A stretch of 15,292 bases of DNA from an uncultured Clostridia bacterium (GCA_934148985.1 CAKPDO010000036.1:1-15292); one strand, 5' to 3'; numbered from the stretch's first letter, positions 6,585-13,668 are shown. Translations and numbers: made by a program. The notes: generated by a model from the letters alone, not told the origin.

Positions 6585-6636
6585 TCAAATTGACCGGTTC
6601 TTTTTTGATTTACTAAAAAAGAACCGGTCAATTTGA
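6585..6636. repeat. Perfect 22-bp inverted repeat after gerQ
   Basis: Positions 6585-6606 pair perfectly with 6615-6636 around an 8-nt loop. The arms contain GACCGGTTC and an inner run of six T against six A. It probably ends the cwlJ-gerQ transcript, but no T run follows the stem, which is unusual for a standard terminator. Confidence 0.75.
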
Positions 6637-6716
6637 GTTAAAGGAAACTTTTTCAAAAGATTACTTAAGACAATCATAAACTAATTATAAGAGCTAGCTT
6701 CAATGAGAAAAAATAC

Positions 6717-6744
6717 TTGCAAAAAATATAAAATAGTGTATAAT
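6717..6744 (+). promoter_or_regulatory. Promoter of the whiA operon
   Basis: TTGCAA (6717-6722) and a perfect TATAAT (6739-6744) are 16 bp apart. The ribosome site AAAGGAG (6761-6767) follows, with the start at 6774. Confidence 0.75.
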
Positions 6745-6773
6745 TCAAATAAAAAAGCAAAAAGGAGAAAAAA

Positions 6774-7635
6774 ATGTCATTCTCACAAGAAGTAAAGGAA
6801 GAATTGAGTAAATTAAACAATTTAGCCAACAAAGAAGAATTGAAATATGAATTTTTAGGATATATGTCAAGTGATAATACAATTATTGAAAATGATTTTA
6901 TTAAATATTCAACGGAAAATGATTATAATATAGATAGATTTGGAAAAGTAGTTAGAAATATTGGTTTTGAAGACTTTGAAATAAATGTAAATGGTAAAAT
7001 TTTTTCAATAGAAATAAATGAAAAAATAGCAAATATTTTGGATAAAATCCGGACTAGCTAATTGGAATGTAAATAACTTAGAAAATGCCAAAAGACTTGA
7101 TTTACAAGCATTTACGAGAGGCCTATTTATGGGAGCTGGTTCCATAAATAATCCGGAAAAAAAGTATCATTTAGAGTGTAAAGCAAAAGATATAAATACA
7201 ACTTTGAAAATTGTAGAGATTATGAAAATGAATGATATTTCTTTTAAGCAAAGAGATAAAATCATGTATATGAAAGAGGGAGAAGAAATTTCTAAGTTTT
7301 TAGCATTTGTGGAAGCGGCAAAATCTGTTTTGAAGTTTGAAGAAATTAGAGTTGAAAGACATATGAATAATAAGGTAAATAGATTAGTAAATTGTGAGGC
7401 CGCAAATTTGAACAAAGTATTGAATGCATCTGTTGAACAAATAAATGCTATAAAAAAATTAAAGAAAAATGGCAAATTTGAGATGTTAGATGAGGGATTA
7501 AAGGAAATTGCAAATTTGAGATTACAATTTCCAGATATGCCACTTGTAGAATTGGGAAAAAAATTAAGTGTTCCACTAGGCAAATCAGGAGTTAACTATA
7601 GATTAAAAAAGATTATAAAAATTTCAGAGGATTAA
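6774..7635 (+). CDS. whiA: WhiA, read through a +1 frameshift at CGG
   Basis: WhiA is a DNA-binding protein of Gram-positive bacteria linked to sporulation and cell division, made of a LAGLIDADG-like domain and a C-terminal helix-turn-helix. The family start MSFSQEVKEEL is present. In the zero frame the gene stops at 7061, just after CGG 7050-7052. Skipping C7050 gives GGA (Gly) and continues LANWNV...AFTRGLFMGAGS, PEKKYHLE, YMKEGEEISKFL, NRLVNCEAANLNKVLNA and LGKSGVNYRLKKI, all WhiA landmarks, to TAA at 7635. The product is 286 aa, slightly short for the family. The second part has no ribosome site at its first ATG (7129), and that ATG lies inside the conserved RGLFMGAGS motif, so independent translation would give a broken domain. 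It probably heads an operon with the XRE-membrane gene and hemW. Confidence 0.9.
7047..7053 (+). other. +1 frameshift site 3 (ATC C GGA)
   Basis: The zero frame reads ATC CGG ACT AGC TAA; the +1 frame reads ATC, skip C7050, GGA CTA GCT AAT TGG. Both halves are unmistakable WhiA sequence. Confidence 0.8.
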
Positions 7636-7689
7636 AATAGATACTATAATGGGGAAAAATATGTAATTAAAAGGGGATAAAAATTAAAT

Positions 7690-8173
7690 ATGGAAAATAA
7701 TGAAGAAAACGGTATTATAATTGAAGAAATGTTAAAAAAACTTAGAGAAGATAAAAATTGGTCATATAATGATGTTGCATATCATTTAAATGATACAAAT
7801 ATAATGCCTGAAAATATAAAGAAAATGGAGAGTGGGCTAGAATATCCTGACCTAGATATGATGTACAAGCTATCTGAACTTTATAGTGTACCAATTGAAG
7901 ATTTTGTAAAAGCTAAGGAATGTAGCTACGAAACCTTAAGAAGCTCTTTTTCTGTAACTTTAATAAAATGGATAAATTATTTTTTTGGAATATCTTTTAA
8001 AATATCAATGGTTTTAGTTACAATTTTTTACTTTGTTGCAGCAATTCGGAAGCTTGCTATTTTTTATAGCTAAAGCAAATGAATGTGTAGAGAAAATGAA
8101 ACATGATAAGGAAACCGATTGGTCTATTTCAATACAATATGAAGACGAAAATAAATATAAAAAGAGGATATAG
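7690..8173 (+). CDS. XRE-type protein with C-terminal membrane helix, read through a +1 frameshift at CGG
   Basis: Residues about 8-72 form a Cro/CI-like helix-turn-helix domain (MLKKLREDKNWSYNDVAYHL, then PDLDMMYKLSELYSVPIEDF). A hydrophobic stretch at about 97-128 predicts a membrane anchor. In the zero frame it stops at 8073. CGG 8047-8049 lies inside the membrane helix. Skipping C8047 gives GGA (Gly) and completes the helix (GSLLFFIAKANE), followed by a charged tail, 160 aa in all. The restored frame ends at TAG 8171-8173, one base before the hemW start at 8175, the spacing of coupled operon genes. The ribosome site AAGGGG (7671-7676) is 13 nt away, rather far. The function is unknown: a membrane-tethered regulator is one option, a non-DNA-binding envelope protein another. 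Confidence 0.75.
8044..8050 (+). other. +1 frameshift site 4 (ATT C GGA)
   Basis: The zero frame reads ATT CGG AAG; the +1 frame reads ATT, skip C8047, GGA AGC TTG. The restored frame stays open for 41 codons and abuts hemW. There is no family alignment behind this site, so it rests on frame, hydrophobicity and gene spacing. Confidence 0.65.
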
Positions 8174-8174
8174 T

Positions 8175-9323
8175 ATGAAAGAATTAGGGTTATATATTCA
8201 TATACCATTTTGCAAACAAAAATGTTATTATTGTGATTTTGTTTCATATGCAAAGAATGAAAAATTTTTTGAAAGATATATTGGAGTTTTGCTTGAAGAA
8301 ATGAATAATTTTTTTGACAATAATGATGTAGAAATTAAAACTATATATATTGGTGGTGGTACTCCATCTATTATTGATGCAAAATACATAGAAGAAATAA
8401 TGAATTTTTTTAAAAAAAGGGATTTATTAAAAAAAACAAAAGAGATAACAATTGAAGTAAATCCTGGAACAGTGGATGAAGAAAAAATTAAATGTTATAA
8501 AAAAGCCGGAATAAACAGGTTAAGCATAGGACTTCAAAGTACAGATGATAATATGTTAAAAAAAATTGGAAGAATACATTGTTATAAAGATTTTTTGAAT
8601 ACATATAAATTTGCAAAAGAAGCTGGTTTTGATAATATAAATGTTGACATTATGATTGGTCTTCCTGAACAAAAAATTTCTAATGTAAAAAATACATTAG
8701 AAGAAATAATTAATTTGGAGCCAGAACCACCTAAACATATTTCTGTGTATTCACTGATTGTTGAGGAAAATACGCCAATTGAAAAGATGATAAATGATGG
8801 AACTTTGGAATTGCCAGATGAAGAAAATGAAAGAAATATGTATTGGTATGTTAAAAATTTCTTAGAACTTAATGGATATAATCATTACGAAATATCTAAT
8901 TTTGCAAAAGATGGGTATCAATCTATTCATAATTCGGATTGCTGGAAACAAAAGGAATATATTGGTTTTGGCGTTGCAGCTCATTCTTTTATTAATGATG
9001 TGAGATTTGGAAATACAAGTAATTTGGATGAATATTTAAGAAATTGCGAAAATAAGGATTTTGAAAATAATAGAATTATCGATGAAGTTGAAAAAGATTT
9101 ATTTAGTAAGGAACAGGAATTTATGCTTGTTGGCCTTAGGATGATTGATGGAGTTAGCATTCAGGAGTTTAAGAATAAATTTGGAGAAAATCCTATTTTT
9201 GTTTTTAAGAGTGAACTTAGCAAGTTAGTTGAAGATGGACTTCTTATGGTTGATTTTGATAGGATTAAATTAACTAATAGAGGATTGGATTTAGCTAATT
9301 TGGTTTGGGAAGAATTTGTGTAA
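8175..9323 (+). CDS. hemW: HemW, radical SAM heme chaperone
   Basis: This 382-aa protein is the coproporphyrinogen III oxidase-like family now called HemW, which binds heme and a 4Fe-4S cluster and is thought to deliver heme to membrane enzymes. YIHIPFC13-KQK-C17-YY-C20-DF is the radical SAM cluster motif, without the extra Cys of true HemN. GGGTPS (60-65) binds SAM. VNPGTVDEEKI, GINRLSIGLQS and the C-terminal HemN_C region (LVGLRMIDGVSI, LSKLVEDGLL) follow. The start at 8175 has AAGAGGA at 8162-8168; an earlier in-frame ATG at 8103 would overlap the preceding gene and adds no conserved residues. Length matches the family and no CGG codon occurs. Confidence 0.9.
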   Translation: MKELGLYIHIPFCKQKCYYCDFVSYAKNEKFFERYIGVLLEEMNNFFDNNDVEIKTIYIGGGTPSIIDAKYIEEIMNFFKKRDLLKKTKEITIEVNPGTVDEEKIKCYKKAGINRLSIGLQSTDDNMLKKIGRIHCYKDFLNTYKFAKEAGFDNINVDIMIGLPEQKISNVKNTLEEIINLEPEPPKHISVYSLIVEENTPIEKMINDGTLELPDEENERNMYWYVKNFLELNGYNHYEISNFAKDGYQSIHNSDCWKQKEYIGFGVAAHSFINDVRFGNTSNLDEYLRNCENKDFENNRIIDEVEKDLFSKEQEFMLVGLRMIDGVSIQEFKNKFGENPIFVFKSELSKLVEDGLLMVDFDRIKLTNRGLDLANLVWEEFV

Positions 9324-9329
9324 TATGTT

Positions 9330-9370
9330 AAAAGAGATAAGTTAGAAATTTTTCTAATTTATCTCTTTTT
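9330..9370 (+). terminator. Terminator of the whiA-hemW operon
   Basis: An 18-bp stem (9330-9347 / 9352-9369, one G-U wobble) with a 4-nt loop ends in T5. It also sits at the 3' end of the minus-strand XRE gene and may serve both. Confidence 0.9.
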
Positions 9371-9374
9371 GTAA

Positions 9375-9593
9375 TTATGGCTTGGGATATGGTTTATTGT
9401 TATTTGTTCTATATAATAAATAATCTACGCTTGTGTTATAGTAGTCAGCTAATTTGGAAAGTAATTCTAATGGGATATTTCGCTTATTTATTTCATAATA
9501 TGAATAAGCCACTTGAGAAATGTTTAAAATTTGACTTATTTCTTTTTGTGTTAAATCATTATCTTCTCTTAAACTTTTTATTCTTGTTTTCAT
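9375..9593 (-). CDS. Small XRE-family repressor
   Basis: This 72-aa protein is almost entirely one Cro/CI-like helix-turn-helix domain: IKSLREDNDLTQKEISQILN, the recognition helix SQVAYSYYEINKR, and the closing helices ELLSKLADYYNTSVDYLL. The minus-strand ribosome site GAAAGGA is about 10 nt before the start. It is transcribed divergently from the prepilin/FGE-like gene at 9724, whose promoter contains a perfect palindrome (9666-9686). The simplest reading is that it represses that gene and perhaps itself. No CGG codon is present. Confidence 0.8.
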   Translation of the reverse strand: MKTRIKSLREDNDLTQKEISQILNISQVAYSYYEINKRNIPLELLSKLADYYNTSVDYLLYRTNNNKPYPKP

Positions 9594-9659
9594 TTATATT
9601 AAATCCTTTCAAATATAAAATTTTTATAAAAAAATTATAAAATAAAACAAATTGTTATA

Positions 9660-9688
9660 TTGACATTTAAAACATAATGTTTTAAAAT
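9660..9688 (+). promoter_or_regulatory. Promoter of the first prepilin/FGE-like gene
   Basis: TTGACA (9660-9665) and TAAAAT (9683-9688) are 17 bp apart. The ribosome site AAAGGTGG (9707-9714) follows. Confidence 0.8.
9666..9686. promoter_or_regulatory. Operator: perfect 21-bp palindrome inside the promoter
   Basis: TTTAAAACAT (9666-9675), a central A, then ATGTTTTAAA (9677-9686) fill the space between -35 and -10 and cover most of the -10. A dimeric helix-turn-helix protein bound here would block polymerase. The adjacent divergent XRE gene is the obvious candidate. Confidence 0.7.
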
Positions 9689-9723
9689 AATCTAAAAAAG
9701 AGTTTGAAAGGTGGAATTTTAAG

Positions 9724-10860
9724 ATGAAATATGTTAGGGAAACTAATGAAAAAGGTATTACTTTGATTGCATTATGCATAACACTAATTATTTTAATTAT
9801 TTTGTCAGGAATCAGTGTTTCGGCTATAGCAGGAAAAAATGGAATAATTTCAAAAGTTGAAGAAGCTATAAGTAAAACCAAAGAAGCATATGAAAATGAA
9901 AATAAAGAAATTGCTAACATAAGTGATGAAATATTGCAACAAATAACAGGTACAGAAATAATAAATGGAGCACCAATACCAACAGGATATTATTATGTTG
10001 GGGGAACAAGAGAGAGCGGAGTTGTAATATCTGATGATATACGAGATAAAGAAAAGTATAAAGGTCAAAATGATGTGGGAAATGAATTAAATGGAAATCA
10101 GTGGGTGTGGGTTCCATTGGAAGATCCAAGGAATTATTATAAAATTGATGAAAATGGGATAAGATTATTTGAAGGTTCTGACGTTAAAACACATAAATAT
10201 ACAAGTGATTATATTAAAGAAAGATCTATTCCAGGAAAAAAGGGAGGTTATAGAGAGCCAGAAATAGTGTATAGATATGACAATGATAATACAGCAACTA
10301 TGGCTGGTTACAGTGATTTAGAAGAAATGGCTAAATTTATGAGTAAAGAATATAATGATATGATAGAAAGCTTAGAAAAATATAATGGTTTTTATATTGG
10401 AAGATATGAATTAAGTGAAAATGGTGAAAAAAAGGGAATTACTAAAAACAATATTACGTGGTACGAAATGTATAAAAATGCAAGAGAATTGTCAAAAAAT
10501 GAAGAGTCAATAACAAGTATGATTTGGGGATTGCAATGGGATGCAACATGTAAATGGTTAGAAAAAAATGGATATAATATGGAAGATGCAAGTAATTGGG
10601 GGAATTATACAGAAGATGAAAGTGGAAATATTATATATGGAGAAACTGGTTTAAATGAAAAGTACAAAGCAAATAATATTTATGATTTTGCTGGAAACTA
10701 TTCAGAATGGACCCAAGAGGCTTGTAATGTGCTGCACAGAACAGCTACAGATATTAAAGATTGGAATAACAGTAATACACCTTTAAATAGAAGTCCACAT
10801 AGAGCCCCAGGAGATAAATATTTTAATGTGGGAACTAGAGCTATACTTATAGTTAAATGA
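9724..10860 (+). CDS. Prepilin-like surface protein with FGE/C-type-lectin-like domain (paralogue 1)
   Basis: This 378-aa protein begins with a type IV prepilin-like signal. NEKG11 is the likely prepilin peptidase cleavage point, followed by ITLIALCITLIILIILSGIS, but the usual Glu at mature position 5 is Ala. Residues about 80-378 resemble the formylglycine-generating-enzyme/sulfatase-modifying fold: GYYYVGGTRESGVVIS, NQWVWVP, GFYIGRYE, then NIYDFAGNYSEWT near the end. The last 45 residues lack the RGGS and GFR elements kept in the paralogue at 11858 and are not GC-rich, so this copy has no variable tail. AAAGGTGG supports the start, and a palindromic operator lies in the promoter. Role inferred: a cell-surface, possibly ligand-binding, minor pilin-like protein. 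Confidence 0.75.
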   Translation: MKYVRETNEKGITLIALCITLIILIILSGISVSAIAGKNGIISKVEEAISKTKEAYENENKEIANISDEILQQITGTEIINGAPIPTGYYYVGGTRESGVVISDDIRDKEKYKGQNDVGNELNGNQWVWVPLEDPRNYYKIDENGIRLFEGSDVKTHKYTSDYIKERSIPGKKGGYREPEIVYRYDNDNTATMAGYSDLEEMAKFMSKEYNDMIESLEKYNGFYIGRYELSENGEKKGITKNNITWYEMYKNARELSKNEESITSMIWGLQWDATCKWLEKNGYNMEDASNWGNYTEDESGNIIYGETGLNEKYKANNIYDFAGNYSEWTQEACNVLHRTATDIKDWNNSNTPLNRSPHRAPGDKYFNVGTRAILIVK

Positions 10861-10903
10861 GCAGGATAAAAACATGATATTAAAAAAATAATTGAGCAAT
10901 TCG

Positions 10904-10933
10904 TTGTGTAAAAAGTTTATATTAGGATATACT
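10904..10933 (+). promoter_or_regulatory. Possible promoter of the 87-aa gene
   Basis: TTGTGT (10904-10909) and TATACT (10928-10933) are 18 bp apart. Confidence 0.45.
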
Positions 10934-10964
10934 CTTAATAGAATAAGACGAAAGGATGATATAT

Positions 10965-11228
10965 ATGGAAATATTTAATAATGATGATTATAAATTTATT
11001 AGCAATTTTATTGAGAAAAAGCTTCCAATTTTAAAGGAAAATAAAAGCTTCGAAAAAGAATATCTTAGACTTAACGATGCCATGGAAGAATTAGAACAGA
11101 CATTATCTGAGCAACAAAAGAAGCAATTTAACGAAATCGTACAATTATTTTATAAAACAGAGGAATACTACTTTGCTTTTAGTTATACATTAGGAGTAAA
11201 ATATGGAAAAGAATTAAAAAAATTATAA
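10965..11228 (+). CDS. Small helical protein, possibly DUF6809-like
   Basis: This 87-aa, mostly helical, charged protein has a middle (NDAMEELEQTLSEQQKKQF) and end (YYFAFSYTLGVKYGKEL) that recall small Clostridia proteins of the DUF6809 type, which have no known function. I chose the ATG at 10965 because AAAGGA (10951-10956) lies 8 nt before it. An ATG at 10956 overlaps that ribosome site. It sits between the two XRE/prepilin modules and converges on the second XRE gene. Confidence 0.6.
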   Translation: MEIFNNDDYKFISNFIEKKLPILKENKSFEKEYLRLNDAMEELEQTLSEQQKKQFNEIVQLFYKTEEYYFAFSYTLGVKYGKELKKL

Positions 11229-11230
11229 TA

Positions 11231-11276
11231 AAAAACTTATAAATTTAGCAAAAGCTAGATTTATAAGTTTTTATTT
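11231..11276. terminator. Bidirectional terminator
   Basis: A 19-bp stem (11231-11249 / 11254-11272, one wobble) has a 4-nt loop, with A5 on one side and T5 on the other. It separates two convergent genes. Confidence 0.9.
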
Positions 11277-11605
11277 TATTTTGACAAATAGTAATCAATA
11301 AAATATAATATACTTTCTTTGTCTCTTTTACTTAATCTTTTAAAGTTCTCCTCGTAAATTGAAACAGTATTTTTTACATTGTCATCTAATAAATCATACA
11401 AAATAATGTCTGGTGTAATTTGATACGCATTACATAATTTTATTAATGTATCAATACTTCCTTTGGACATTCCTCTTTCTATTTGGCTTATATGTCGTGG
11501 TTCTAATCCGGTTATTTCTGCTACTTGGTTTTGTGTTAAATTGTTCTTTATTCTGTATTGTTGGCATATTTTACCGATATGTTTGTTTATGTTATATTTT
11601 TCCAT
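11276..11605 (-). CDS. XRE-family transcriptional regulator
   Basis: This 109-aa protein has an N-terminal helix-turn-helix domain (IGKICQQYRIKNNLTQNQVA, recognition helix EPRHISQIERG, then IDTLIKLCNAYQITPDIILY) and a helical C-terminal extension (NFKRLSKRDKESILYFIDYY) as in SinR-like or phage-type regulators. The minus-strand AGGA (11615-11612) touches an upstream ATG at 11611 but is 6 nt from the ATG at 11605, so I place the start at 11605. It is divergent from the second prepilin/FGE-like gene, mirroring the arrangement at 9375-9724. Confidence 0.8.
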   Translation of the reverse strand: MEKYNINKHIGKICQQYRIKNNLTQNQVAEITGLEPRHISQIERGMSKGSIDTLIKLCNAYQITPDIILYDLLDDNVKNTVSIYEENFKRLSKRDKESILYFIDYYLSK

Positions 11606-11673
11606 ACTCATTCCTACTTTCTTTATTTATAATATAATATAATATTTTATAATAGTTTTAGGAATGATTTTAT

Positions 11674-11691
11674 ATTTGATAAATGTCAAAT
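11674..11691. promoter_or_regulatory. Inverted repeat in the divergent promoter region
   Basis: ATTTGA (11674-11679) and TCAAAT (11686-11691) flank a 6-bp centre just upstream of the -35 box at 11697. It is a weak candidate binding site for the adjacent XRE regulator and differs from the palindrome at 9666-9686. Confidence 0.35.
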
Positions 11692-11696
11692 GTAAA

Positions 11697-11726
11697 TTGA
11701 CTTTTTATTTAAAAAGTATTTACAAT
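11697..11726 (+). promoter_or_regulatory. Promoter of the second prepilin/FGE-like gene
   Basis: TTGACT (11697-11702) and TACAAT (11721-11726) are 18 bp apart, leaving a leader of about 125 nt. Confidence 0.6.
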
Positions 11727-11857
11727 TTTTTATGAATTTGATAAAATTAAAATTGATAAATATCGTTTTTAAATTTAACAAAATAATTTATATAAATAGA
11801 AATAGAGGATATACTAATGATAAAAATCTTCTAAAACATAGTAAGGAGTTGGATGCA

Positions 11858-13528
11858 ATGGAAAAAAATTGTAAAAATAAAGGTATTACACTAATTGCAT
11901 TGGCAGTTACAATTATTGTTCTTTTAATATTAGCTGGGATAAGTATAAATGCTTTAGCAGGACAAAATGGAATATTATCGAGGACAATAAAAGCAAAAAA
12001 TGACTCAGATGCGGCATCAAACTTAGAATATTTACAAGTTGAGGCAACATCAGAGTTGATGGATTACTATCAAGGAAATGACACAAAAAGCGAAGATGAC
12101 TACATTTTAGACAAATGGAATAGTGGAAAGAACAGCAAAATAAGTGTCAATAAAATAGACAAAACGGTAACTTATAATGGAAAAGTATATGCAATGAGTG
12201 ACATTATAGGAAGCAAAAGTGAAAAATCAAAAATTAATGAAAGCAATATGAAACAAATAACAATTTCAACAGCAACAAAAGAAGAAGACAAAGAAATGCT
12301 ATCTAGTGGAAAAGTTAGATTAATTGTTGAAGAAGAAAATAATATGAGAGCCTATATTCCAAATGGATTTTATTATGTAACTGGAAAGCCATCAAACGGA
12401 ATGGTAATTTCTGATATTTATGGTGATGATGATAAAAATACAAAAGGTGGAAACCAATTTGTTTGGGTACCTTGTAGTGTGGATAAAAGTGCAACAAATG
12501 CAACAGATAACGGAACAACTGTTACATATGAGAAGGTTAATGGATTAGCTGTAACTTGGAAAAAGGATTATAAGAAAGAATCATGGTATACAGACACTCC
12601 ATCAGGTTACGAAGCAACAACCAAATGGAATGATGATGGAGGAAATGAAAAGAGTGTTGCCAAATATGGAGGCTTTTACGTTGCAAGATATGAAGCAGGG
12701 CTTCCAGAAAATAGTGAGTTATGGGGCAAAAAAGATGGAGCAATATATGGATGGACAAATGGACAAGCCGCTGGAAGTACAAGTGGAAATAGAAATGAAA
12801 AAGATAGAAAACAGATAAGTGAATTTGATGATATGATTCCAGTAAGCAAGAAAAATAATGCAAGTTGGAACAGAATAAGCCAAGTAAATGCAAAAATAGT
12901 ATCACAAAAAATGTATGGAGGAACTAAAACAGTAAAAGGAAGTGAAACAGTAACAAGCAGTTTGATAGATAGTTACGCATGGGATACAATTTTAAAATGG
13001 TATGAAAAAACAGCAGTAGCTAATAATACAAAGATAGATTGTAACTCATCAATAACTTATGGAAATTATGTTGATACACCATTTGGTACACCGACAAACT
13101 CAAATGGAGAAAGACCAGATAAATTATCATTAAAAAATGTATTATATGCAGTTCATAAACTTCAAGTTGATCCATGGCAATGGACGGCATATGATGCATA
13201 TTATCATTATAATGATGATTATACTTTTGAAAAAGGTAACAAAGATGGCATCAGAACAGTATGTGAAATTGCAACTGGTTCATCTGATTATACAAAAGTA
13301 AATAATATTTACGACATGGCTGGAAATATGTGGGAATGGACAACAGAAGAAAGAGGTTATAAAGATGTGGCCAATAGTAGCACAGGAACATTCGCCGTCC
13401 TTCGTGGTGGTAGCTTCCCTGACCACGGTGGTAGCTATCCAGTTTCCAGCCGCAATGGTGGCGCTGGCTCTGGTTGGGGAGGCGACGTCATCATCGGGTT
13501 CCGTGTTGTGCTTTACATAAATGAGTAG
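11858..13528 (+). CDS. Prepilin-like surface protein with DGR-type variable FGE/C-type-lectin domain (paralogue 2)
   Basis: This 556-aa protein starts with a prepilin-like signal: NKG then ITLIALAVTIIVLLILAGIS, with no Glu at mature +5. A spacer of about 130 residues carries a short repeat-like domain (KWNSGKNSKISVNKIDKTVT). The FGE/sulfatase-modifying fold follows: IPNGFYYVTGKPSNGMVIS, NQFVWVP, GFYVARYEAG, WQWTAYDAYYH, NIYDMAGNMWEWT, LRGGSF and IIGFRVVLYI at the C-terminus. The start at 11858 is set by AAGGAG (11843-11848); upstream in-frame ATGs give only a basic, unstructured leader. The last 45 codons are sharply GC-rich and dominated by codons ending in C or T, the mark of a DGR variable region. 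It is likely exposed on the surface as a variable binding protein. Confidence 0.8.
   Translation: MEKNCKNKGITLIALAVTIIVLLILAGISINALAGQNGILSRTIKAKNDSDAASNLEYLQVEATSELMDYYQGNDTKSEDDYILDKWNSGKNSKISVNKIDKTVTYNGKVYAMSDIIGSKSEKSKINESNMKQITISTATKEEDKEMLSSGKVRLIVEEENNMRAYIPNGFYYVTGKPSNGMVISDIYGDDDKNTKGGNQFVWVPCSVDKSATNATDNGTTVTYEKVNGLAVTWKKDYKKESWYTDTPSGYEATTKWNDDGGNEKSVAKYGGFYVARYEAGLPENSELWGKKDGAIYGWTNGQAAGSTSGNRNEKDRKQISEFDDMIPVSKKNNASWNRISQVNAKIVSQKMYGGTKTVKGSETVTSSLIDSYAWDTILKWYEKTAVANNTKIDCNSSITYGNYVDTPFGTPTNSNGERPDKLSLKNVLYAVHKLQVDPWQWTAYDAYYHYNDDYTFEKGNKDGIRTVCEIATGSSDYTKVNNIYDMAGNMWEWTTEERGYKDVANSSTGTFAVLRGGSFPDHGGSYPVSSRNGGAGSGWGGDVIIGFRVVLYINE
13391..13525 (+). other. Putative DGR variable region (VR)
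   Basis: Positions 13391-13510 are 61% G+C by hand count, against a visibly AT-rich remainder. Between RGGS and IGFRVV, codons such as GAC, CAC, GGT, AGC, TAT, GGC, GCT, TCT and GTC would arise from AAC/AAT template codons by adenine-directed mutation of the first two bases. The GC-rich end (13496-13510) could serve as the initiation site for mutagenic homing. No template repeat or reverse transcriptase lies in the window. Confidence 0.65.
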
Positions 13529-13599
13529 CACTATACACCATCTTGGATTAGAACAACAGTAAACTGATAAAAAGCTTGATTGAAGAATTTGTGTAATGA

Positions 13600-13628
13600 T
13601 TGACAAATCCCACAAAACGTTGTAAAAT
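13600..13628 (+). promoter_or_regulatory. lysS promoter
   Basis: TTGACA (13600-13605) and TAAAAT (13623-13628) are 17 bp apart. The ribosome site GGAAAGGTG (13652-13660) follows. Confidence 0.85.
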
Positions 13629-13668
13629 ATCCGTATTGTAAAAAGAGAAAAGGAAAGGTGATACGAAA

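Noticed and set aside
7129..7635. A separate gene starting at ATG 7129
   Set aside because: There is no ribosome site before it, the ATG is inside the conserved WhiA motif RGLFMGAGS, and open WhiA-like coding continues upstream to the CGG site.
3436..8050. CGG simply reassigned to another amino acid
   Set aside because: Reading CGG as any amino acid keeps the zero frame, which ends early or departs from family sequence in all four genes. Only losing one base restores them.
3436..8050. Four independent sequencing errors or pseudogenes
   Set aside because: Not excluded without reads, but the four differ in gene and context and share exactly NNY-CGG-A. YGGA without an extra C is common across the window and intact, and the genes show no other damage.
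9377..9640. Plus-strand hydrophobic open frame opposite the XRE gene
   Set aside because: It is the antisense of a clear helix-turn-helix gene, has no ribosome site, and its composition is that of an AT-rich shadow frame.
13391..13525. Horizontal transfer as the cause of the GC-rich block
   Set aside because: The block is in frame, ends exactly with the FGE-like fold, and shows NNY codons as expected from DGR mutagenesis, so composition alone does not argue for foreign DNA.
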